Both the position numbers and the translations under genes were made by a program. The notes beneath the pieces are model-generated. The model was not told the origin of the DNA. It saw only the letters and a list, made by a program, of their open reading frames with translations, and searched no databases. A stretch of DNA of 10,372 nucleotides from contig DATGWF010000048.1 of NCBI GenBank assembly GCA_035299585.1, forward strand, positions 1 to 10,372, given 5' to 3'. The stretch is from DATGWF01 sp035299585. Its GTDB lineage: Bacteria; Actinomycetota; Actinomycetes; Actinomycetales; Microbacteriaceae. Each line of letters starts with the position of its first letter. Position 1 is the stretch's first letter. Positions 1 through 5,919 of this stretch are shown here, one piece after another.

Positions 1-958
1 GGAGATCCTCGAGGTTGACCCCGATGTCGCCCACTTCCGCGAGAAGTCGGGCCAGTTGTCCCGGCTCGTCGTCGACGAGGACCGTGAGCGTCGTGAATCG
101 GCTCGCCCCACCATGCTTGCCAGGTAGCGCCCGCACACCAATGTTGCCCGCCTCGAGCGCCTCGGCGAGCGCGCGGCGAGCGCCGGGTGCCTCAACATCG
201 TCAAGAGCGCGGACGATGCGATGAAGATCGCCCGCAATTTCTGCGAGAACGTCGCGCACGGCGCCGGCGTTCGCTCCAAGGATTTGGACCCACAGGTCGG
301 GGTCGCTCGCCGCAATGCGCGTGACGTCGCGCACACCCTGGCCGGCAAGTTGAACGTCGGCCGGCCGCGCTTCACCCAGCCGCCGCGCCATCAGCGACGA
401 CACCAACTGCGGAACGTGCGAGACGAGGGCCACGGCACGATCGTGATCTTCCGCGCTCAAGCTCACCGGTTGCGCGCCGAGGAGTCGAATGATCGCTTCG
501 AGCGGGGCCGACGAAACCGCGCCGGCATGCCAACACACGACCCACGGGCGCCCGGTGAACAGGTCCGCACGGCCAGCGCTCGGCCCACCGCGCTCGCGTC
601 CCGCCATCGGGTGGCTCGGAATGTACCGCGAAAGGTCTGCGCCGCTCGCCTGGAGCGCCTGAACAATAGACGACTTCACGCTCGCGACGTCGACGACGGT
701 CGCTCTCGGGTGCAGTGCGAGTTCCGCCTCAACTACCTGAGCCGTTACGTCCGGCGGAACACACACGAAAATGAGTTCGGGCTGTTCCCGTTCGCCCGCG
801 GGCCTCCCCGCCCCATAGTCGGCGGCAATGCGAACATTCGTCGGCGAGGCGTCGTCGAGCATCACGTCGACACCGTGCTGGCGAAGCGCGAGGCCGATAC
901 TCGTGCCGAGCAGTCCGACGCCAACGATGCGCACCGACGAAACGGGAACGGCACTCAT
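1..958 (-). CDS. tyrA: Prephenate dehydrogenase with C-terminal ACT domain (3' end outside the window)
   Basis: Cytoplasmic enzyme of tyrosine biosynthesis: NAD(P)-dependent oxidative decarboxylation of prephenate to 4-hydroxyphenylpyruvate. The 319 visible codons begin with a Rossmann dinucleotide site, GVGLLG, at residues 13-18. Next come VDVASVKSSI (89-98), the family motif SHPMAGRERGG (115-125) and SHVPQLVSSLMA (180-191); the histidines in the last two segments belong to the known active-site region. An ACT-type regulatory domain starts near residue 288 (FTTLTVLVDDEPGQLARLL) and is cut by the window edge, so amino-acid feedback control is plausible but only inferred. The ATG at 958 is set by GGAGG at 966-970 with a 7-base spacer and shares ATGA with the rluB stop. 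It is the last visible gene of the parA-scpA-scpB-rluB-tyrA unit. From known actinobacterial gene order, cmk and der may follow. An arogenate dehydrogenase is the main alternative specificity. Confidence 0.93.
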   Translation of the reverse strand, partial: MSAVPVSSVRIVGVGLLGTSIGLALRQHGVDVMLDDASPTNVRIAADYGAGRPAGEREQPELIFVCVPPDVTAQVVEAELALHPRATVVDVASVKSSIVQALQASGADLSRYIPSHPMAGRERGGPSAGRADLFTGRPWVVCWHAGAVSSAPLEAIIRLLGAQPVSLSAEDHDRAVALVSHVPQLVSSLMARRLGEARPADVQLAGQGVRDVTRIAASDPDLWVQILGANAGAVRDVLAEIAGDLHRIVRALDDVEAPGARRALAEALEAGNIGVRALPGKHGGASRFTTLTVLVDDEPGQLARLLAEVGDIGVNLEDL

Positions 959-1725
959 GAGGCCCCCTCCGAATCGTGAGCGCGAGCCAGGGTGAGCAGA
1001 GCCCCCAACTCGGCGTTGGAAATCTCTCGCAGCTGGCCTGGCTTCATCGTACCGAGGTGCAGCGGGCCGAATTGGCGGCGCACGAGCTCAATGACCGGGT
1101 GGCCGACGGCGTCGAACATGCGGCGCACGATTCGGTTCCTCCCGGAATGAAGTGTCACCTCGACGAGGGACCGGTCCTGCTGGCGGGAACCCTGCAAAAG
1201 CTTGCCGCGATCAATCGCAATCGGGCCATCCTCGAGTTCGAGACCGTTCTTCAGCCGGGTCAGGGTGCGCGGCTCAACCGAGCCTGCAACGGTGGCGATG
1301 TACGTCTTTTCCACCCCGAAGGACGGGTGTGCGAGCACCTGCGCGAGCTCTCCGTCGTTCGTCAGCACGAGCAGACCGCTCGTGTCGGTGTCGAGACGAC
1401 CAACATTGAAGACTCGAACATCGAGCGTGTCGGTGAACGTGCGCAAATCGGGTCGGCCGTGCTCATCCTTCATGGTCGACACGATGCCGCGGGGCTTGTA
1501 CAGAATGAACGTGCGCTTCTCCGGGTCGAGCTCAACCGCCATACCATCGACCGTCACCCGGTCGGTCACGTTCACGCGGCTTCCGAGCTCGGTGACGACC
1601 TCGCCGTTGACGGTGACGCGGCCCTCAACGATGAGGTTTTCGCACACGCGACGGCTCGCGACTCCGGCGGCCGCGAGCACCTTCTGCAGTCGCTGCGGCT
1701 CAACCGGTTCAGCTGGCAATGACAT
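955..1725 (-). CDS. rluB: RsuA/RluB-family rRNA pseudouridine synthase
   Basis: Converts a uridine of ribosomal RNA to pseudouridine; RluB-type enzymes act on 23S rRNA. The protein is 256 aa. An S4 RNA-binding domain occupies about residues 11-58 (RLQKVLAAAGVASRR start, VEGRVTVNG). The catalytic domain carries the RsuA-family motif NVGRLDTDTSGLLVLTNDG at 107-125, with the expected catalytic aspartate D112, then SGRNRIVRRMFDAVGHPV (194-211) and the terminal LVRRQFGPLHLG. The ATG at 1725 is preferred over an in-frame upstream start at 1839 because GGAGG lies 9 bases before it and the S4 domain starts right after; the longer version would only add a tail encoded inside scpB. It overlaps the scpB end by 17 bases and tyrA by 4. 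This scpB-adjacent position is typical of actinobacterial and firmicute RluB. The exact target base cannot be read from sequence. Confidence 0.94.
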   Translation of the reverse strand: MSLPAEPVEPQRLQKVLAAAGVASRRVCENLIVEGRVTVNGEVVTELGSRVNVTDRVTVDGMAVELDPEKRTFILYKPRGIVSTMKDEHGRPDLRTFTDTLDVRVFNVGRLDTDTSGLLVLTNDGELAQVLAHPSFGVEKTYIATVAGSVEPRTLTRLKNGLELEDGPIAIDRGKLLQGSRQQDRSLVEVTLHSGRNRIVRRMFDAVGHPVIELVRRQFGPLHLGTMKPGQLREISNAELGALLTLARAHDSEGAS

Positions 1726-2299
1726 CGTCGAATCCCTCCGAGCCATCATCGAGTAGCGGGGCCACTCGCGGAAGCTCGTCAAGCGAATTGATACCGAGTT
1801 GGGTGAGCAGCAGATCGGTCGTGCCATAGAGGGTCGCACCGGTTTCAGGGTCGGTGTCGACCTCGGTGATGAAGCCTCGACTCACGAGGGTTCGCACAAC
1901 CGAGTCGACGTTCACTGCTCGAACTGCTGCGACCGCCGATCGAGACACCGGTTGCTTGTAGGCGATCACCGAGAGTGTCTCGAGCGCCGCTTGGGACAGC
2001 TTCGACGGGCTCTGGGTGAGCACAAAATCACGCACGACGTCGTCGAATTTCTCCCGCACGTAGAGCCGCCACCCGCCGCCAACTTCACGCAACTCGAAAC
2101 CGCGCCGCGCCGAGTCATACTCGGCGGCGAGCGTGCGAACGATGCTCTCAACCTCGCCGAGGGGCATGGAGAGGGCCGTGGCAATCGTCATGAGCGTGAG
2201 CGGCTCGTCAGCAACAAACAGCAACGCCTCTACGGCCGCGGGAACATCCTCGCGTCCCACGACCACATCGGGCTCGATGGAGGTCTCGTTATCGGTCAT
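1709..2299 (-). CDS. scpB: Segregation and condensation protein B
   Basis: Winged-helix accessory subunit (kite family) of the SMC-ScpAB condensin, which organises and helps separate newly replicated chromosomes. A ScpB dimer binds the middle of the ScpA kleisin. The protein is 196 aa, normal for the family. A first winged-helix domain covers about residues 17-95 (AAVEALLFVADEPLTL; GGWRLYVREKF) and a second about 100-175, with the ScpB signature ALETLSVIAYKQPVSR at 105-120 and LVSRGFITE at 138-146. The tail (about 180-196) is acidic and probably disordered. The start ATG at 2299 has GGGAG at 2306-2310 six bases upstream. An in-frame start at 2347 exists but would add a non-conserved tail lying within scpA. 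It overlaps scpA by 11 bases, consistent with translational coupling that keeps the two partners balanced. Confidence 0.95.
   Translation of the reverse strand: MTDNETSIEPDVVVGREDVPAAVEALLFVADEPLTLMTIATALSMPLGEVESIVRTLAAEYDSARRGFELREVGGGWRLYVREKFDDVVRDFVLTQSPSKLSQAALETLSVIAYKQPVSRSAVAAVRAVNVDSVVRTLVSRGFITEVDTDPETGATLYGTTDLLLTQLGINSLDELPRVAPLLDDGSEGFDDVIAS
1735..1739 (-). promoter_or_regulatory. Shine-Dalgarno site of rluB (decides its start)
   Basis: The minus strand reads CGGAGGGATTCGACG then ATG. GGAGG sits 9 bases ahead of the ATG at 1725, inside the last codons of scpB. It supports the 256-aa RluB rather than a 294-aa version starting at 1839, and suggests re-initiation coupled to the end of scpB translation. 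Confidence 0.75.
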
Positions 2300-3128
2300 A
2301 GTCGGCTCCCAAGTTGGCGAGGTTATCATCGGACCAGTTCGGCGCACTCCACCGGAGGGTCAGTTCACCCAGGGGTTCGAGCTGTTCAAACGATACGGCC
2401 GCGTGACGGTACAGCTCGAGAACGGCCAAGAATCGTGCCACCACGACGCCCTTCTGGGCGGCGCCCGCGATGAGTTGCCGGAACGTCAGCGGCTCGCCAC
2501 CCTTGAGCATCGCCACCACGTGTGCCGCCTGCTCCCGAATACTGACGAGAGGTGCGTGCAAGTGATCGAGCCCGACCGTCGGAATGGTTTTCGGCGCGAG
2601 TGCGAGGGCCGCGATAGCGGCAAAATCATCGAGCGACGTCGTCCACACAATCTCCGGAGTCGCCTGCCGATACTTCTCTTCAAGCCGGACCGTGCGCGCA
2701 TGCCGGCCCGACTCGCCCTCAAAGCGGTCGGCAAACCAGGAAGCCACCTCTTTGAATGCCCGATATTGCAGCAGACGGGCGAACAGGAGGTCCCGAGCCT
2801 CGAGCGCGGCAACGTCCTCGGCGTCGACGAGTTCACCCTGGGGCAGCAAACCCACAATCTTCAGATCGAGGAGGGTCGCGGCAACGACGAGAAACTCGCT
2901 CGCCTGCTCGAGTTCCTCATGCAGTTCGAGGGTGCGCAAGTAGGCGATGAACTCGTCCGTCACTTTCGAAAGCGCGATTTCAGTGATGTCGAGTTCGTGC
3001 TTGCTGATGAGTGACAGCAGGAGGTCAAACGGTCCATCAAAATTGCCGAGCTCGACGCGGAAGCCGCCCGCTTCCGGAGCTTCGGTCTGGCGTTCCGCGG
3101 TGTCGGCGGCGTCAGGCAACAGCGCCAC
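2289..3128 (-). CDS. scpA: Segregation and condensation protein A (kleisin)
   Basis: Kleisin subunit that bridges the two heads of the SMC dimer and, with ScpB, forms bacterial condensin on the nucleoid. The protein is 279 aa, within the family range. A variable tail (1-23) leads into the hallmark NFDGPFDLLLSLI at 29-41 and HELDITEIALSKVTDEF at 44-60. The SMC-neck-binding helix ASEFLVVAATLLDLKI (76-91) and LPQGE (95-99) follow. The middle ScpB-binding stretch is less conserved, and a C-terminal winged helix (about 208-255, LTFRQLIAGAAQKGVVVARFLAVLELYR) would contact the SMC cap. The start is a GTG at 3128 with GGGAG at 3139-3143, 10 bases upstream. The first 17 bases of the gene overlap the end of parA. 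No smc gene lies in this window. Confidence 0.95.
   Translation of the reverse strand: MALLPDAADTAERQTEAPEAGGFRVELGNFDGPFDLLLSLISKHELDITEIALSKVTDEFIAYLRTLELHEELEQASEFLVVAATLLDLKIVGLLPQGELVDAEDVAALEARDLLFARLLQYRAFKEVASWFADRFEGESGRHARTVRLEEKYRQATPEIVWTTSLDDFAAIAALALAPKTIPTVGLDHLHAPLVSIREQAAHVVAMLKGGEPLTFRQLIAGAAQKGVVVARFLAVLELYRHAAVSFEQLEPLGELTLRWSAPNWSDDNLANLGADYDR
2306..2310 (-). promoter_or_regulatory. Shine-Dalgarno site of scpB (decides its start)
   Basis: The minus strand reads TTGGGAGCCGACT then ATG. GGGAG lies 6 bases before the ATG at 2299, within the last codons of scpA. It favours the 196-aa ScpB over a start at 2347. Confidence 0.6.
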
Positions 3129-3963
3129 GGGCCATCAGCTCCCGTGCCACCTGGCGGTAGGCCTTTGCGGCGGCGTGCTCCGGCGCAAACGCAATGACCG
3201 GCAGGCCCGCAACGGTGGCATCCGGGAATTTCACGGTGCGCGGGATGACCGTGTCGAGGACTTTCTCACCGAACGCGTTCACCACGGTCTCGAGGACCTC
3301 GCGGGCGTGCAAGGTGCGCGGGTCGAACATCGTGGCAACAATGCCATCGATCTCGATCGCCGGATTGAGGCGATCCCGCACCTTCTCGTAGGTATCCATC
3401 AGGAGCGCCATGCCGCGCAGTGCGAAATACTCGCACTCGAGCGGGATGAGCAGTCCGTGTGCGGCCGTCAGCGCGTTGACGGTCAAAATGCCGAGCGAAG
3501 GCTGGCAGTCAATGAGAACGACGTCGTAATCGGCAGCGACCTTCTTGATCACGTTCGACAACACGAATTCGCGAGCCACCTCGCTGACGAGCGCGACTTC
3601 CGCCGCCGACAAGTCGATGTTGGCGGGAATCACATCCAGACCAGCGATGCTCGTGTGTTGAATCGCCGAGCGCGGGTCGGCGCTGCGATCGGTCATGAGG
3701 TCGTAGATAGTCGGAACGTCTTGGTTCTTGACGCCGAGACCGACCGAGAGCGAGCCCTGCGGGTCGAAGTCGATCGCGAGAACCTTCCGACCATCCTCGG
3801 CCAGTGAGGCACCCAGGTTGATGGAGGTCGTGGTCTTGCCAACGCCGCCCTTTTGGTTCGTCATCGCAATCACACGGGCAGGACCGTGGGATTTGAGTGC
3901 GGCTGGGGCGGGAAACTCGCGCAGTGGACGACCGGTCGGTCCAAGTCCATTGGATGCTGCCAC
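3112..3963 (-). CDS. parA: ParA/Soj-family partitioning ATPase (scpAB-linked, no parB nearby)
   Basis: Deviant-Walker P-loop ATPase of the ParA/MinD class; such proteins dimerise with ATP and bind DNA to position chromosomes or other cargo. The protein is 283 aa. Walker A is NQKGGVGKTTT (36-46), with signature K38 and phosphate-binding K43. IDFDPQG (64-70) is the A' motif, VVLIDCQPSLG (148-158) is Walker B, and EHAAAKAYRQVARELM near the end is typical of Soj-like proteins. The first 33 residues (GPTGRPLREFPAP, then HGPARVIA) form an extension absent from the shortest Soj proteins. The start is GTG at 3963 with AAAGGGG (3969-3975) five bases upstream. It heads the scpA-scpB-rluB-tyrA unit. This is probably the second, scpAB-linked chromosomal ParA known in Actinobacteria, not the one paired with ParB near the origin, so its cargo is uncertain. 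Confidence 0.9.
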   Translation of the reverse strand: MAASNGLGPTGRPLREFPAPAALKSHGPARVIAMTNQKGGVGKTTTSINLGASLAEDGRKVLAIDFDPQGSLSVGLGVKNQDVPTIYDLMTDRSADPRSAIQHTSIAGLDVIPANIDLSAAEVALVSEVAREFVLSNVIKKVAADYDVVLIDCQPSLGILTVNALTAAHGLLIPLECEYFALRGMALLMDTYEKVRDRLNPAIEIDGIVATMFDPRTLHAREVLETVVNAFGEKVLDTVIPRTVKFPDATVAGLPVIAFAPEHAAAKAYRQVARELMARGAVA

Positions 3964-3991
3964 GGTTTCCCCTTTCGAAGTACTCCCCCAA

Positions 3992-3997
3992 ACTCTA
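3992..3997 (-). promoter_or_regulatory. Candidate -10 element of the parA operon
   Basis: The minus strand reads CGCTAGAGT; TAGAGT fits the actinobacterial TAnnnT -10 pattern. Transcription would start near 3985, giving a leader of about 20 bases that carries the AAAGGGG ribosome site of parA. No good -35 is visible; the expected place (about 4015-4020) is occupied by the -10 of the divergent gene. Confidence 0.4.
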
Positions 3998-4018
3998 GCG
4001 CCTGTCCGGCCTCGCTAG
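3995..4018. repeat. Inverted repeat CTAGCG-N12-CGCTAG between parA and the DMT permease gene
   Basis: Perfect 6-base arms at 3995-4000 and 4013-4018, separated by 12 bases, in the 64-base divergent gap. Each arm overlaps the candidate -10 of one gene: CGCTAGAGT on the minus strand and CGCTAGGCT on the plus strand. The symmetry may simply reflect two similar back-to-back promoters, or it may be a binding site for a dimeric regulator. The short arms and long loop make an RNA terminator unlikely. Confidence 0.45.
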
Positions 4019-4021
4019 GCT
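4016..4021 (+). promoter_or_regulatory. Candidate -10 element of the DMT permease gene (leaderless)
   Basis: TAGGCT is followed by GTTGAG and then the ATG at 4028. A start site 7 bases after the hexamer falls on the A of the ATG. No Shine-Dalgarno sequence precedes the ATG, as expected for the leaderless mRNAs common in Actinobacteria. No convincing -35 is seen. Confidence 0.5.
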
Positions 4022-4027
4022 GTTGAG

Positions 4028-4921
4028 ATGTCTTCACAGCGCCGGCTCTCGTTCAGCCGGCAGGAGCTCGCTCTCATCGGTGTCACCGCGATCTGGGGTT
4101 CGACCTTCCTCATCGTCCACACGGCAATGGAATACTGCCCTCCCGAGTTCTTTGTCGGCGTGCGTTTCGTCGTCGCAGGTATCGTGGCATCCCTCGTGTT
4201 TCGGCGTGACCTGGCCGGCATCACCTGGCGTGACATCGGCGCCGGCGGCTCGATCGGTGCGATGATCTGGCTGGGCTATGGTCTCCAAACCGTCGGCCTG
4301 CAGTCCATCAGTTCGACCACGTCGGCGTTCATCACCGCGTTCTACGTTCCGCTCGTCCCGCTCCTGCAATGGGTGGTGTTTCGGCGCAGACCGGGCCTGT
4401 TCACGAGCGTCGGAGTCGTTCTCGCGTTCATTGGCCTGGTGCTCGTTTCCGGGCCCGGAGCAGATATCTCCTTCAACACTGGGACGCTGCTCACCATCCT
4501 GTGTACGCTTCCCGTCGCCATCGAAATCATCCTCATTTCGTGGTTTGCCGGACGCATCAACCTCGGGCGCGTGACCGTCATCCAGCTCTGGGTTGCCGGC
4601 CTCGCGAGCTTCGCGACCATGCCGGTTCTCGGCGAGCAGATTCCGGCGTTTTCATGGGTGTGGGTGTCGGCCGCGTTCGGCCTCGGGGTGGCGAGCATGC
4701 TCATCCAAGCGGTCATGAACTGGGCGCAACGCACGGTGTCGCCCACACGCGCGACCATCATCTACTCGGCGGAACCCGTGTGGGCCGGCGTCTTCGGCTT
4801 CCTCGCGGGCGATCGCATGACGGCGCTCGGGCTCCTTGGGTCCGCATCCATCGTGAGCGGCATGCTCGTCAGTGAGCTCAAGCCCACCTCGACGCCCGCC
4901 GAGGAGAATCTGCCCGCTTAG
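4028..4921 (+). CDS. EamA/DMT-superfamily membrane transporter
   Basis: Integral membrane permease of the drug/metabolite transporter superfamily; members usually export amino acids, metabolites or drugs, and the substrate here cannot be told. The protein is 297 aa with about ten hydrophobic segments (roughly 12-31, 41-58, 74-92, 97-117, 125-141, 152-171, 183-200, 210-230, 243-260, 265-282), arranged as two EamA repeats of five. The first repeat opens with LIGVTAIWGSTFLIV (16-30) and includes TSAFITAFYVPLVPLLQWVVF (split around 98-118). The second ends with the family hallmark YSAEPVWAGVFGFLAGD (246-262). The tail after 284 is polar. The ATG at 4028 lacks a ribosome site but fits a leaderless start. 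It is transcribed away from parA and its TAG overlaps the xerD TAA by four bases. It interrupts an otherwise minus-strand conserved cluster, so it is probably a lineage-specific insertion. Confidence 0.9.
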   Translation: MSSQRRLSFSRQELALIGVTAIWGSTFLIVHTAMEYCPPEFFVGVRFVVAGIVASLVFRRDLAGITWRDIGAGGSIGAMIWLGYGLQTVGLQSISSTTSAFITAFYVPLVPLLQWVVFRRRPGLFTSVGVVLAFIGLVLVSGPGADISFNTGTLLTILCTLPVAIEIILISWFAGRINLGRVTVIQLWVAGLASFATMPVLGEQIPAFSWVWVSAAFGLGVASMLIQAVMNWAQRTVSPTRATIIYSAEPVWAGVFGFLAGDRMTALGLLGSASIVSGMLVSELKPTSTPAEENLPA

Positions 4922-5919
4922 GAATCGAGTGCGCGCGGGTGGGAGGTGAGATACATCTCTCGCAGCGTATCGACGTTGAGCGCCGTATAGATTTGCGTCG
5001 TTGCAACCGAGGCGTGCCCAAGAAGCTCCTGTACGACACGAACGTCCGCACCACCCTGGAGAAGATGGGTCGCAAAGGAATGGCGCAACATGTGCGGAGA
5101 AACGTGCGCCCCCAGCTGGGCGCGTTCAGCCGCACCCTGCAAAATGAGCCACGCGTTCTGGCGGCTGAGGCGAGCTCCTCGCACGCCGAGGAATAGTGCA
5201 GGGGTGCCGCGACCTTCACGGGCGAACAGCGGTCGAGCTCGAACAAGATAGGCGTCGATGGCCGCGCGGGCGAACGAACCGACCGGCACCATGCGCTGTT
5301 TCGATCCCTTGCCGGTGAGTCGGACCGCTTCCGCCGCCGAGCCGTCAACACCGCCGCCGAGCAGATCGTCGACGTCGAGCGCCACAACCTCGCTAATGCG
5401 AGCGCCGGTGGCATACAGCAGCTCGAGCAATGCTTTGTCACGCAGACGTGCGGGCTCATCCCCATCGGTCGCACCCAGCAGCTGAGCGACCTGATCCACG
5501 GATAGCGCTTTGGGAAGCCGTGCGGGGAGTTTCGGCGGAGTGATGTCAACAGTCACATCGCGAGGGATGCGACCCTCATCGGCCAGGAACCGGTGCAGTC
5601 CTCGAACCGTGCTGACCATTCGAGCGAGCGAGGCCGGCTTCAGCCCGTCAAGCGAGCGCGTAAACGCCGCCACATCGGTAATGCTCACTTCGGTGAAATC
5701 GTGGCGACCGGAATCCGCCAGGAACCGCACATATCGGGCCAGATCGCGTCGATATGCAGCAATGGTGTTCCCGGCAAGCTGCCGCTCAAGAGTCTGATAT
5801 CGCAACCAGGCATCGACGGCGGTCGAAATGGCCGGCGGAATGGGCGCCTCGCTGGGTGCCGATTCCGGAGCGTCGTGAGAAGCCATCTCCGCTGACGACT
5901 GGCCCGAAGTCAGCGCCAC
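4918..5919 (-). CDS. xerD: Site-specific tyrosine recombinase XerD
   Basis: Cuts and rejoins DNA at dif with XerC to resolve chromosome dimers at division. From the GTG at 5919 it is 333 aa. A SAM-like core-binding domain spans about residues 30-118 and the catalytic domain about 135-325. The full active site is present: R174 (ATGARISE), K204 (LTGKGSKQR), H276 and R279 (HMLRHSFATHLLQGGA), H302 (LLGHAS) and nucleophile Y311 (TTQIYT). The start is uncertain. GTG 5919 overlaps the NUDIX gene by 10 bases with no clear ribosome site, while ATG 5886 gives 322 aa, closer to the usual 300, but has GGAG directly touching it. Residues 186-199 form a Gly/Ala-rich loop encoded by a duplicated 12-mer. The setting with pyrG and NUDIX upstream and scpAB downstream matches housekeeping XerD rather than a phage integrase. 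Confidence 0.93.
   Translation of the reverse strand: MALTSGQSSAEMASHDAPESAPSEAPIPPAISTAVDAWLRYQTLERQLAGNTIAAYRRDLARYVRFLADSGRHDFTEVSITDVAAFTRSLDGLKPASLARMVSTVRGLHRFLADEGRIPRDVTVDITPPKLPARLPKALSVDQVAQLLGATDGDEPARLRDKALLELLYATGARISEVVALDVDDLLGGGVDGSAAEAVRLTGKGSKQRMVPVGSFARAAIDAYLVRARPLFAREGRGTPALFLGVRGARLSRQNAWLILQGAAERAQLGAHVSPHMLRHSFATHLLQGGADVRVVQELLGHASVATTQIYTALNVDTLREMYLTSHPRALDS
5331..5362. repeat. Direct repeat of a 12-mer within xerD
   Basis: CCGCCGCCGAGC occurs at 5331-5342 and 5351-5362, 20 bases apart. On the coding strand (GCTCGGCGGCGG) the first copy is read as part of LLGGG and the second, in another frame, as GSAAE. It encodes the loop between the catalytic R174 and K204 of XerD. 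Confidence 0.6.

Noticed and set aside
221..979. Long plus-strand open frame (252 codons) opposite tyrA
   Set aside because: Antisense shadow of a clear prephenate dehydrogenase; the product is Arg/His-rich with no recognisable domain. Similar shadows opposite rluB (976-1722), scpA (2133-3014), parA (2947-3807), xerD/NUDIX (5754-6677) and pyrG (7460-8245) were dropped for the same reason.
1726..1839. Upstream start for RluB giving 294 aa
   Set aside because: The added residues are encoded inside scpB and do not resemble RluB; a good GGAGG precedes the ATG at 1725.
3964..4027. parS or dif site near parA/xerD
   Set aside because: No TGTTTCACGTGAAACA-like parS was seen near parA, and no dif-like palindrome was recognised near xerD.
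4918..4921. Bidirectional terminator between the DMT gene and xerD
   Set aside because: The genes overlap here, and no GC-rich stem followed by a T run was found on either strand around the junction; the same holds at 9796-9799.
4918..5919. Tyrosine recombinase as phage or island integrase
   Set aside because: Length, motifs and the conserved neighbours (pyrG-NUDIX before, parA-scpAB after) fit housekeeping XerD. No attachment-site repeats, tRNA or phage genes are seen.
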